Below are positions 18,224 to 26,315 of a stretch of 64,000 nucleotides of DNA, one piece after another. The position numbers and the translations under genes were made by a program. Every line of letters begins with the position of its first letter. Position 1 is the first letter of the stretch. Source of the stretch: Gardnerella swidsinskii (GTDB lineage: Bacteria > Actinomycetota > Actinomycetes > Actinomycetales > Bifidobacteriaceae); assembly GCF_003397705.1 (NCBI RefSeq), contig NZ_QJVB01000003.1, forward strand, positions 248,001 to 312,000, written 5' to 3'. The notes under the pieces are model-generated. The model saw nothing but the letters and a program-made list of their open reading frames with translations, did no database searches and was not told the origin of the DNA.

Positions 18224-19606
18224 ATGGCATTACTTACAAGCTATTATGTTCCGGGATTGCATATCGAAGAACGCGCAATTGACGTGCCGCTTGATTGGGA
18301 AGGAAACACTCCTGGTGGTGCTATTAAAGGTGAAACAATTCGATTGTTTTGTAGAGTAGTTTGTGCTCCTGAGCATGTACATGATAATTTGCCTTTGTTA
18401 GTATTTTTGCAAGGAGGTCCTGGTGGGCAGTGTCCGCGACCACTTTCGCCTTCTAGTGATGGTTGGATTCAAGAAGCTATTAAACATTTTCGCGTAGTCT
18501 TGCCGGATCAGCGTGGTGTTGGGCGTTCTTCAAGAGTGGACGCTTCAACTATGAAGCGCATGGCAGATGACGGTGTAAGCGTTGAGCGACAAGCATGGTA
18601 TTTAAAGCGTTTCTTGGCTGACTCTATTATTCGTGATTTTGAGCATTTGCGTCTTACTGAGTTTGATGCTAAGCCGTGGGTTTCTTTAGGGCAAAGTTAT
18701 GGCGGATTCTTAACGCTTACTTATTTGTCGCTTTTCCCACAAGGCTTGATTGCAAGCTTTACAACTGGTGGTATTCCTCATGTTCCAGCAAATGCGCGTG
18801 AAGTATACGAGCATACTTTCCCACGCATGGCTCGAAAAACGGAGCAATTCTATGAGCGTTATCCGCAGGATGTTGCTCGTGCTGCTGCTATTGCAGATCG
18901 TATTGCGCAAGGTGATGTTGCGCTTCCAAATGGCGAGAAGCTTACGGTTGAACGATTCCAAATGTTGGGCTCTTCCTTTGGTATGAAACCAAGTTTTGAG
19001 CGAGTGCACTGGCTTCTTGATTCTGCGTTTGCAGATGGTGATGGTTCCTTGAAAGCATTTAAGCACGGCGGAGGAGCTTCTGCAGGTAGCTTAAGTGACG
19101 AATTTGTGTACGGTGTCATGGATTCTACAGCTTCTAGTCCACTTTATTGGCCGCTGCAAGAATTTATTTATGCTGACGGTGAATTGGAACACCCAATTTT
19201 GTGGGCTGCTCAACAGGTTCGAGAAACTATGCCAGAGTTTTCTGGTTCTGCTCGTCCTCTTCTTTTCACTGGCGAAGCAATGTTTCCTTGGATGTATGAT
19301 CAAGAGCTTGCTTTGCAACCATTCCTTCCAGCTGTTGACTGCTTGATGAAAGATAAGCAGTTTGGCAAAATTTACGATCAAGATCAACTTGCTAATAACG
19401 AAGTTCCATTGCAATCTGCAGTTTACTTTGATGACATGTACGTAGATTCTGGTCTTCAGCTTGACACTCTTTCTCATATTGCCAACTCTCACTATTGGAC
19501 GACGAACGAGTTTGAGCATGATGGTTTACATGGAGATATTGTTTTCCGTCATTTGTTTGATGAGGCGTTGAATCGCGGCGATTTAGAGGGAATTTACAAG
19601 AGATAA
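18224..19606 (+). CDS. Proline iminopeptidase-like serine peptidase (family S33)
   Basis: 460 residues, alpha/beta hydrolase fold. The oxyanion-hole motif LQGGPGG, VVLPDQRGVGRSS and the nucleophile Ser158 in GQSYGG are present. A C-terminal HDGLHG supplies the likely catalytic histidine. S33 enzymes release N-terminal proline or other residues from peptides in the cytosol; no signal peptide is seen. The length matches the larger actinobacterial members. ATG 18224 is chosen for AGAAAGG upstream (18208-18214) rather than an earlier in-frame TTG. Divergent from the kinase gene, with which it shares a short intergenic region. Confidence 0.85.
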   Translation: MALLTSYYVPGLHIEERAIDVPLDWEGNTPGGAIKGETIRLFCRVVCAPEHVHDNLPLLVFLQGGPGGQCPRPLSPSSDGWIQEAIKHFRVVLPDQRGVGRSSRVDASTMKRMADDGVSVERQAWYLKRFLADSIIRDFEHLRLTEFDAKPWVSLGQSYGGFLTLTYLSLFPQGLIASFTTGGIPHVPANAREVYEHTFPRMARKTEQFYERYPQDVARAAAIADRIAQGDVALPNGEKLTVERFQMLGSSFGMKPSFERVHWLLDSAFADGDGSLKAFKHGGGASAGSLSDEFVYGVMDSTASSPLYWPLQEFIYADGELEHPILWAAQQVRETMPEFSGSARPLLFTGEAMFPWMYDQELALQPFLPAVDCLMKDKQFGKIYDQDQLANNEVPLQSAVYFDDMYVDSGLQLDTLSHIANSHYWTTNEFEHDGLHGDIVFRHLFDEALNRGDLEGIYKR

Positions 19607-19647
19607 GCCGTATACAAAGGTAATAATTTTAATATGCGCAATGATTA

Positions 19648-19706
19648 TAGTGCACTCTTTGCTATGCTATACATCTGTTTGCTTAGTAATGAGTGCACTA
19701 CTGTTT
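19648..19706 (+). terminator. Possible terminator after the S33 peptidase gene
   Basis: A perfect 10-bp inverted repeat (TAGTGCACTC at 19648-19657, complement at 19691-19700) with a 33-base loop is followed by a T-rich tail. The long loop makes the call moderate, and the repeat could instead be a protein-binding site before proC. Confidence 0.45.
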
Positions 19707-19732
19707 TATCAATGCGCTAAAGGGGGTCATGT

Positions 19733-20536
19733 ATGGGTACTTGTGTATCTGGAACTGTTGGTTTTATAGGCTATGGCAATATGGCACAAGCAATCGCTAA
19801 AGGTGCGCTGAATGCAGGAGTATTGCAAGGTGAAAATATTGTTGCGTGCGCGCATAATTTTGAAAAACTCGAGCGTAATACTTCACTAATTGGCGCTCGC
19901 GCTATGCGTACTGCTCAAGAAGTGTGTGAAGCAAGTGATGTGATTATTATTGCTGTAAAGCCGTATCAGGTTGCTGAAGTGCTTAAGCCAATTTGTGAAG
20001 TTATTAATGAACGAGGTATTGCTGTTATTTCCGTTGCAGCCGGTTGGACGCTTGAGCGTTACATGGAACTGCTTGGCAAGAATGCTCATGTTCAGTGCAT
20101 TATTCCGAATACTCCTATTGCGGTCTGCCAAGGCGTGACTTTAGCTGAAACTACTCATACGCTTAGTGATAGTCAACTTTCAATGTTTAGTGCTTTATTT
20201 GAGCCAATTTCTTTGGTAGAGCGAGTGAATAGTGATCATATGAATATTGCAATGTGTATTTCTAGCTGTGCTCCAGCTTTTACAGCAATGTATATGGAAG
20301 CGTTGGGCGATGCTGGTGTGAAATATGGTTTGCAACGTGATTGTGCTTACCGTTTGGCTGCAAAAATGATTGAAGGAGTAGGTGCGTTATATATGGATTC
20401 GCGCACTCATCCAGGGATTATGAAAGATGCAGTGTGCTCTCCTGGAGGAACAACTATTCGTGGCGTTGCTGAGCTAGAATCTCGCGGATTTAGGGGAGAT
20501 GTGATTGCTGCAGTTGATGCTATTGAAAATAAATAG
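19733..20536 (+). CDS. proC: Pyrroline-5-carboxylate reductase
   Basis: 267 residues. Last step of proline synthesis: reduces pyrroline-5-carboxylate with NAD(P)H. The N-terminal Rossmann motif GFIGYGNMAQAIAKG, VIIIAVKPYQ, and the C-terminal domain with DAVCSPGGTTIRGVAELE are all family signatures, and the length is normal. The start has AGGGGGT upstream. It is transcribed away from the S33 peptidase terminator; that peptidase could release proline from peptides, but a functional link is only inferred. Confidence 0.95.
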   Translation: MGTCVSGTVGFIGYGNMAQAIAKGALNAGVLQGENIVACAHNFEKLERNTSLIGARAMRTAQEVCEASDVIIIAVKPYQVAEVLKPICEVINERGIAVISVAAGWTLERYMELLGKNAHVQCIIPNTPIAVCQGVTLAETTHTLSDSQLSMFSALFEPISLVERVNSDHMNIAMCISSCAPAFTAMYMEALGDAGVKYGLQRDCAYRLAAKMIEGVGALYMDSRTHPGIMKDAVCSPGGTTIRGVAELESRGFRGDVIAAVDAIENK

Positions 20537-20590
20537 TAAATAAAATCAAGTTGTGTCGGCTTTCCCGGCGCTGGTCTAAACTAGGTAAAT

Positions 20591-21679
20591 ATGTCTTTAA
20601 CTATTGGAATTGTTGGATTGCCAAACGTTGGTAAGTCCACTATGTTTAATGCTTTAACTCGCAACAACGTTTTGGCGGAGAATTATCCGTTTGCAACTAT
20701 TGAGCCTAATACTGGTATTGTTCCGCTTCCGGATCATCGTCTTCCAGTTTTAGCTAAATTAGTTAATACTGAAAAGATTGTTCCAGCAACAGTTACTTTC
20801 GTTGATATTGCAGGAATTGTTAAGGGTGCCTCCGAGGGTGAAGGCTTGGGCAATAAGTTCCTTGCTAATATTCGCGAAGCAGACGCTATTTGCGAAGTTG
20901 TTCGCGCGTTTAATGACGACGATATTGTGCATGTTAACGGAAAAGTAGATCCTGCTGACGATATTGACACGATTAATACTGAGCTAATTCTTGCCGATAT
21001 GCAAACTATTGATAATGCTTTGCCAAAGCTTGAAAAAGATTTGCGCGGTAAGAAAGTTACGCAAGAATACGTAGACGCTGTAAATAAAGCTAAGGAAATT
21101 CTTGAATCTGGCAAAACTATTGACCAGGCTCATAACGAAAAGCTTATTGATAAAAACGACGTGTATGATTTGCACTTGCTCACTGCTAAGCCATTTATTT
21201 ACGTGTTTAACGTGGATGATTCGGAGTTGGCTGATGAAGATTTAAAGTCTAAACTTTCTGCATCTGTCGCTCCTGCAAAAGCAATATTCCTTAATGCTCA
21301 ATTTGAGTCCGAACTTACTGAGCTCGACGAAGCAGATGCTCGTGAAATGCTTGAAGATGCTGGTTTGAAGGAATCTGGTTTGGATCAGCTTGCTCGCGTA
21401 GGATTCGATATTTTAGGTCTTCAAACCTATTTAACTGCCGGTGTTAAGGAAGTTCACGCCTGGCAGATTCATAAAGGCTGGACTGCTCCACAAGCTGCTG
21501 GTGTGATTCACACTGATTTTGAGCGTGGATTTATTAAGGCAGAAATTGTGTCATATGATGATTTTGTTGCTGCTGACGGTTCTATGGCAAAAATTAAGGA
21601 AGAAGGAAAGCTTCGTCTTGAAGGTCGCGACTATGTGATGCAAGACGGCGATATTGTTGAATTTAAGTTCAACGTATGA
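20591..21679 (+). CDS. ychF: Redox-regulated ATPase YchF (Obg-like)
   Basis: 362 residues, full length. TRAFAC-class P-loop protein that prefers ATP. The P-loop GLPNVGKST is near residue 8, the switch region [20 protein letters not shown] follows in two parts, and NVDD replaces the usual NKxD. The C-terminal TGS-like domain carries the typical ends [15 protein letters not shown] and [17 protein letters not shown]. Ribosome-associated; universally conserved. Confidence 0.96.
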   Translation: MSLTIGIVGLPNVGKSTMFNALTRNNVLAENYPFATIEPNTGIVPLPDHRLPVLAKLVNTEKIVPATVTFVDIAGIVKGASEGEGLGNKFLANIREADAICEVVRAFNDDDIVHVNGKVDPADDIDTINTELILADMQTIDNALPKLEKDLRGKKVTQEYVDAVNKAKEILESGKTIDQAHNEKLIDKNDVYDLHLLTAKPFIYVFNVDDSELADEDLKSKLSASVAPAKAIFLNAQFESELTELDEADAREMLEDAGLKESGLDQLARVGFDILGLQTYLTAGVKEVHAWQIHKGWTAPQAAGVIHTDFERGFIKAEIVSYDDFVAADGSMAKIKEEGKLRLEGRDYVMQDGDIVEFKFNV

Positions 21680-21757
21680 GATTGTTTGCGAAAATAAAAG
21701 CAGTATGATTCATATTTAATATTGCTGAATTAATAAGTGAAAAATATTGCTTTTTGC

Positions 21758-21805
21758 GCGTTGCATCTAATAATTTCCTGCTAAACTATTGGATGCAACG
21801 CTTTT
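21758..21805 (+). terminator. Terminator between ychF and the L,D-transpeptidase gene
   Basis: A perfect 10-bp stem (21758-21767 with 21792-21801) with a 24-base loop and TTTT. It ends only 20 bases before the next start codon, so it may also attenuate read-through into that gene. Confidence 0.7.
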
Positions 21806-21825
21806 GCATTTATATAGGAGACATA

Positions 21826-22611
21826 ATGCAGTTTATTCGTAACATAATGAATGACATTAAAAAGTGCATTCGCATTGCTGCGAAAATGCGCAACTGGTGG
21901 AGGAGAAGCTCTAAAGCTGCTCGTATTACGTCTTCTGTTTTATTAGCTTCTTTGCTGATTGCATGGTTGTGCTTTATTATTTTCGAAACTGTTAATATGG
22001 TTTCTTACTCGTCTAGATACAGCGCAAAATTGCAGAATTCTGTATTAATTCAGCGCGAAAAAAATGCTTATAGTGACAATCTTGGTAATAAAGACAATGA
22101 GGTTGCTGATAATAAGTCGTTTGAAAAATATTTCGATAAATATTGCAAACAAAAGTTAGATAAATCAACGGTTAATCATGTTTTTTGGAAACATCCTACT
22201 GGTGGTGAATATCCAAATCTTTCAGGGGTTAAAGTTTCTGACTTAAAAGTTAATGTGGACTTAAAAAAGCAACGAGTGCATATTCTTGCCAATGGTAAAA
22301 CTGTATATACAATGATTATGAGTTCTGGAATGGATGATTCCACTCCTCATGGTGATTATCACATTAATATGCGCGGAAAACATTTCTTTAATCATGAGGA
22401 AAAAGTTGGTGCTGATTATTGGGTTGGTTTTATTGGTGGAGAATACTTATTCCATTCGGTTCCAACGCGCTACAACTTTGGTGAATATATTCCGTCGGAA
22501 GGCATGAAGCTTGGAAAGCCTGCATCGCATGGCTGTGTGCGTTTAAGTGTTGCGGATGCCAAATGGTTTTATAAAAATATTCCTGATGGAACGGCTGTGC
22601 ATATTAGATAG
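21826..22611 (+). CDS. L,D-transpeptidase (YkuD domain), membrane-anchored
   Basis: 261 residues. A short cytoplasmic basic segment precedes a membrane helix (about 35-60), then a linker and a C-terminal YkuD domain. Catalytic motif SHGCVR gives His235 and Cys237; an upstream HSVPTRYN supports the fold. Such enzymes make 3-3 peptidoglycan crosslinks or attach proteins to the wall, and work outside the membrane. ATG 21826 is chosen for AGGAG at 21816-21820; an earlier in-frame start lies inside the terminator hairpin. Confidence 0.9.
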   Translation: MQFIRNIMNDIKKCIRIAAKMRNWWRRSSKAARITSSVLLASLLIAWLCFIIFETVNMVSYSSRYSAKLQNSVLIQREKNAYSDNLGNKDNEVADNKSFEKYFDKYCKQKLDKSTVNHVFWKHPTGGEYPNLSGVKVSDLKVNVDLKKQRVHILANGKTVYTMIMSSGMDDSTPHGDYHINMRGKHFFNHEEKVGADYWVGFIGGEYLFHSVPTRYNFGEYIPSEGMKLGKPASHGCVRLSVADAKWFYKNIPDGTAVHIR

Positions 22612-22652
22612 ATTTTTCAAGAATACACGAAAATAAATTATCGAGAATATAA

Positions 22653-22682
22653 AATGAGGGTCTTCAAACGAAGACCCTCATT
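22653..22682. terminator. Bidirectional terminator between convergent genes
   Basis: A perfect 13-bp stem (22653-22665 with 22670-22682) with an AAAC loop lies between the L,D-transpeptidase (+) and the YeiH-type gene (-). Confidence 0.9.
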
Positions 22683-22713
22683 TGTTAAGCAAAACTATTT
22701 TGTAATGTTTTAT

Positions 22714-23775
22714 TTAGAAGAACAGTACTGCAGCTGCATAAGCCAAAGCAACTAAAACAATAGAAGCTAGGAAGCTTGCTGCAAATGCTGCGCGACCTTG
22801 CTTGAAAATGGCTCGGAAGTTTACGTTAATTCCAAGTGCAGCCATAGCCATGCCAAGGAAAACGTATCCTGCTTCTACAAGAGTTGATGCGTGTGCTGCT
22901 ACGAAAGGAACGTAAGTTCCAATAACAGATGCTGCAATAAAGCCAAGCATAAACCATGGGAAGCTAATCTTATGCTTTCCGCCATTTTCAACTTTGCTAT
23001 GACGAGCATTCCACCAAATTGCAATAAAGATGGAGGCTGGAACGAGCATAAGAACTCGCGAGAGCTTCATGATTGTTGCAACATCGATACTATTGAACGC
23101 TCCGCCAGCTGCAACAGCATGTGCAATTTCGTGAAGTGATGCACCTGCTGTAATGCCAAGCTGCTGCTTAGTCATGCCAAAGTTAGGCAGGATGAAGATT
23201 TCAGCAAGAGCGTAAATAGTGCCCATAATTGCAACTGTTGCAACAGCCATAACTTCGTTCTGTTCTTTCTCATCTTCCTCTTCTGGAAGAACTGGCATTG
23301 AGCCAGAAAGACCCATAACTGCAGCAGCTCCACAAATACTTGTGCCTCCTGCTGTAAGCATTGCAAGCTGAGGATTTACTTTCAAGAGTTTAGCAATGTT
23401 ATAAGTTACGCAAACCATTATTGCAACTAACACAGCTGCAATAGGCAAGCATTTAATGCCCTTGGTAAACAAATCATGCAAATTCAGCTTAAATCCGAGG
23501 AGAATAATACCTAGGCGAAGAAGTTTGTTTGCAATCAAACCAGCAGCGCTTTTAACGCCTGCTCGCCTTGAATCATTATTCATTTTGTACACGTGCAATG
23601 GCAGCTGCAGAGCCATGCCAACAAGCAACGCAATAATAAGAGCACCAAGTAATTGGAAACCTGGGTACTGCTTAAGCCAGCTGCCAATAAAGGAAGCTAG
23701 AAGTGTCAATACAGCAATAAGAGCCATATCGATGGTGCAGATTTTCTTTTTCCATGTATCAAAGAAATTAACCAT
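22714..23775 (-). CDS. YeiH/UPF0324 family membrane transporter
   Basis: 353 residues with about ten predicted membrane helices. Family features include LGIILLGFKLNL, LTAGGTSICGAAAVMG and the segment TAGASLHEIAHAVAAGG. Members are called putative sulfate exporters, but the substrate is not firmly established. A charged loop (PEEEDEKEQNE) lies in the middle. Monocistronic, facing away from the DUF488 gene. Confidence 0.85.
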   Translation of the reverse strand: MVNFFDTWKKKICTIDMALIAVLTLLASFIGSWLKQYPGFQLLGALIIALLVGMALQLPLHVYKMNNDSRRAGVKSAAGLIANKLLRLGIILLGFKLNLHDLFTKGIKCLPIAAVLVAIMVCVTYNIAKLLKVNPQLAMLTAGGTSICGAAAVMGLSGSMPVLPEEEDEKEQNEVMAVATVAIMGTIYALAEIFILPNFGMTKQQLGITAGASLHEIAHAVAAGGAFNSIDVATIMKLSRVLMLVPASIFIAIWWNARHSKVENGGKHKISFPWFMLGFIAASVIGTYVPFVAAHASTLVEAGYVFLGMAMAALGINVNFRAIFKQGRAAFAASFLASIVLVALAYAAAVLFF

Positions 23776-23996
23776 TTAGCCAAGTATTCTCCCATAATCG
23801 GACAAAAACGAACATAAATTAAAAAAATTAAGCAAATTTTATATAATTTTGCTGCAAATAAACGCGACACGCCGACATAAAATCACATAATCGAACATAA
23901 TAACTCAATTTATATCGCAGATATCTTTTGCTAGTAAATAATTCCTTGAAAAAATAAATAAAGCTGCGATTATGGTAAACGTATAAAGGAGATTTT

Positions 23997-24362
23997 ATGA
24001 ACAAGTGCACTGTGAAGATTAAGCGTGTGTATGAAACGGTTAGTGAAGATGATGGTGTGAGAGTCTTGGTTGATAGACTTTGGCCGCGTGGTATAAGCAA
24101 AGAATATGCTCATATTGACAAATGGCTTAAAGATATTGCTCCTACTTCGCAGTTACGCAAGTGGTTTAATCATGACCCGGAGCATTTTGAAGAATTTTCA
24201 CATCGTTATGTTGAAGAACTTGATTCAAATCATGAAGCTGTTGGTGTGATTATGGATTTGTTTAATAAGTATCAAACTATAACTTTGTTGTATGCTGCAA
24301 AAAATCCAAAAGTAAATCACGCATTAGTTTTGCAAGAATATTTACAAAAATTACTTGCTTGA
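23997..24362 (+). CDS. DUF488 (YeaO-like) protein
   Basis: 121 residues, the normal size. Family signatures are VKIKRVYE, VLVDRLWPRGISKE and LRKWFNHDPEHFEEF, with a C-terminal TLLYAAKNPKVNHA. Soluble and of unknown biochemical function. RBS AAAGGAG precedes ATG 23997. The 220-base gap to the divergent yeiH-type gene is AT-rich, with a loose promoter candidate (TTGAAA near 23945). Confidence 0.88.
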   Translation: MNKCTVKIKRVYETVSEDDGVRVLVDRLWPRGISKEYAHIDKWLKDIAPTSQLRKWFNHDPEHFEEFSHRYVEELDSNHEAVGVIMDLFNKYQTITLLYAAKNPKVNHALVLQEYLQKLLA

Positions 24363-24536
24363 GTATGTGTTTACTAATTTTGCGATTGTTTAACTTTGCC
24401 TAACTTTAATTATTTTATAAACATAAGTTAGTAAGTATCAACTTTCGTTGGTGTTCATTGCATTCTTTTCAACACGCCGACCTTGCTTGATATTCCAACA
24501 AAAATAAAAAACAAAACTGTAATTTTTTTCTTATGC
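24363..24536 (+). other. Intergenic stretch before the uracil permease promoter
   Basis: AT-rich sequence with no ORF, repeat or convincing hairpin that I can support. The interesting part of this 338-base gap begins at 24537. Confidence 0.5.
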
Positions 24537-24565
24537 TCGACACTTTCGTTTTGCGACATTAGAAT
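24537..24565 (+). promoter_or_regulatory. Promoter of the uracil permease leader
   Basis: TCGACA (24537-24542), a 17-base spacer and TAGAAT (24560-24565) match a housekeeping sigma promoter well. Transcription would begin near 24572, giving a leader of about 130 bases. Confidence 0.55.
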
Positions 24566-24571
24566 GTCCCT

Positions 24572-24645
24572 TTGGCATATGGGTCGGTGGTGCAATGGAC
24601 CTCCCAGAAGCTGCCATCCCAGCGCTCAATGAGTGCTTGTTTTTT
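24572..24645 (+). promoter_or_regulatory. Attenuator-like leader of the uracil permease gene
   Basis: The leader ends in an intrinsic terminator (7-bp stem 24621-24627 with 24631-24637, AAT loop, T run to 24645) located 55 bases before the permease start. An upstream segment (GGTC at 24582-24585 with GACC at 24598-24601) can form another hairpin. The layout implies premature termination control, probably by pyrimidines. No known riboswitch or PyrR-site consensus was recognised. Confidence 0.5.
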
Positions 24646-24700
24646 AGCGACACTTGTTTTACACAACATTTTGCATAGCTTGTTTTTGCAAGGAGAAGAA

Positions 24701-25990
24701 ATGAATTCATTATTCACGTGGCAGCTTCACGGTAATGGCAAAACGTTAAAGCCTGGTGAAGTTGTAGAGCCAGACGAGCGTTTGACTTGGACTCGTACTG
24801 CTGGAATTGGTGCTCAGCATGTTATTGCAATGTTTGGTGCTACGTTCTTGGTGCCTATTCTTACGGGCTTTGATCCATCAACAACATTGATGTTCACTGC
24901 TATTTCTACAGCACTGTTCTTACTTATTAACGCAAATAAGCTTCCTAGTTATCTGGGAAGCTCTTTTGGTCTTATAGCACCTGTTATGGCTGTAACAACA
25001 GCTCATAAAGGTATTGCAGTTGCAAGCTTTGGCATTATGTGCACAGGTTTGCTTCTTGCTCTTATAGGTGTGCTTGTACATTTTGCAGGAGCTAAGTGGA
25101 TTGACATTATTATGCCACCTGTTGTAAACGGTGCAATCGTTGCAATTATTGGTTTTAATTTAGGACCTGCAGTTTGGACTAACTTCCAGAAAGCTCCAGA
25201 TACAGCTCTTGTGACATTAGTTGCTGTAATGCTTATTGCTGTAGTATTTCGCGGTCTTCTTGGTCGTTTAAATATTCTTTTAGGTGTTCTCGTTGGTTAC
25301 GCTTATGCATGCTTCCAAGGTCAAGTCGATTTTAAAAAGATTGAAGAAGCTTCTTGGATTGGTTTTCCTAAATTCCACACGCCACAAGTTGATTTCTCTG
25401 TTCTACTTATGTTCTTGCCGGTAGTACTTGTTCTCATTGCAGAAAATGTTGGTCACGTAAAGTCTGTAGCTCAAATGACTGGTCGCGACTATGACTCTAA
25501 GATTGGAACTGCATTATTCGCAGATGGTTTTGGTACAGCTATTGCTGGTTTATTTGGCGGCTGTGGTACCACCACGTACGGTGAAAATATCGGTGTTATG
25601 GCTGCAACAAAGGTTTATTCTACTGCAGCTTATTGGTGTGCTGCAGCTTTTGCTTTTATATTGAGCCTTTGCCCAAAGTTTGGCGCTGTTGTAAATTCAA
25701 TCCCAGCTGGTGTTCTTGGTGGCGTGACCACTTTGCTTTACGGCATGATTGGCATGATTGGCGTAAGAATCTGGGTAGAAAACAAAGTTAACTTCGATAA
25801 GCCAGTGAATATTATGATTGCTGCAATCGTTATGATTATTGGTATTGCTAACTTCCAGTTCGCTATTTCTGGAATTCAGTTCAACGGTATTGCAATCGGA
25901 ACCGTTGTGGTGTTGGTTGTATACCACTTACTGAAGGCTATTGGAAAGCTTACTGGTACGATTGCTAAAGATGATCCTGATGTTGCCTAG
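24701..25990 (+). CDS. NCS2-family uracil permease
   Basis: 429 residues, about 12-14 membrane helices. The family signature TTYGENIGVMAATKVYS is close to that of UraA, and the helix-8 glutamate region LVLIAENVGHVKSV is present. This supports proton-coupled uracil import over purine import. ATG 24701 is chosen for AAGGAGAAG (24690-24698); the longer reading frame back to 24572 runs through the leader terminator and is not used. Monocistronic. Confidence 0.9.
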   Translation: MNSLFTWQLHGNGKTLKPGEVVEPDERLTWTRTAGIGAQHVIAMFGATFLVPILTGFDPSTTLMFTAISTALFLLINANKLPSYLGSSFGLIAPVMAVTTAHKGIAVASFGIMCTGLLLALIGVLVHFAGAKWIDIIMPPVVNGAIVAIIGFNLGPAVWTNFQKAPDTALVTLVAVMLIAVVFRGLLGRLNILLGVLVGYAYACFQGQVDFKKIEEASWIGFPKFHTPQVDFSVLLMFLPVVLVLIAENVGHVKSVAQMTGRDYDSKIGTALFADGFGTAIAGLFGGCGTTTYGENIGVMAATKVYSTAAYWCAAAFAFILSLCPKFGAVVNSIPAGVLGGVTTLLYGMIGMIGVRIWVENKVNFDKPVNIMIAAIVMIIGIANFQFAISGIQFNGIAIGTVVVLVVYHLLKAIGKLTGTIAKDDPDVA

Positions 25991-26026
25991 CTTAAATACT
26001 CCAATTTGATTTAATTTAATCGCTTT

Positions 26027-26061
26027 AAGCGCGTTCGCATTAACTTGCGGGTGCGCTTTTT
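26027..26061 (+). terminator. Terminator after the uracil permease gene
   Basis: A 13-bp imperfect stem (26027-26039 with 26045-26057) is followed by a T run to 26061. Confidence 0.8.
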
Positions 26062-26123
26062 GTAATTAATTTTGATTACATAATATATAGATTGGGAATA
26101 ATTAGTATAGTATCATTAACCTT

Positions 26124-26315
26124 ATGTTGAAGCTCATCATAGAAGTAATTATTGGCATTATGTGGGTTGTTGCTGGTGCATATATGGCTAAAAATAATAA
26201 AAATAGTAAGAGCAGTGCGAGCAATAAAAGTAACAAAAATGTACAGACTATATTCTCAATGATGATGAGAAAGATAACAACAATAAGCTTAAGAATGAAA
26301 GAAATTGTTCTATGA
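26124..26315 (+). CDS. Possible small membrane protein upstream of UPF0182
   Basis: 63 residues. A hydrophobic N-terminal helix (LIIEVIIGIMWVVAGAYM) is followed by a Lys/Asn/Ser-rich tail. The stop overlaps the next start as ATGA (26312-26315), so it may couple translation of the UPF0182 gene, which has no good RBS of its own. No strong RBS precedes this ORF either, and no homologue is recognised. It could be a chance frame. Confidence 0.4.
   Translation: MLKLIIEVIIGIMWVVAGAYMAKNNKNSKSSASNKSNKNVQTIFSMMMRKITTISLRMKEIVL

Noticed and set aside
24466-24480. Fifteen-base sequence also present in reverse orientation at 1078-1092
   Set aside because: In 64 kb on both strands, a few 15-base matches are expected by chance; only two copies are seen and they have no shared context.
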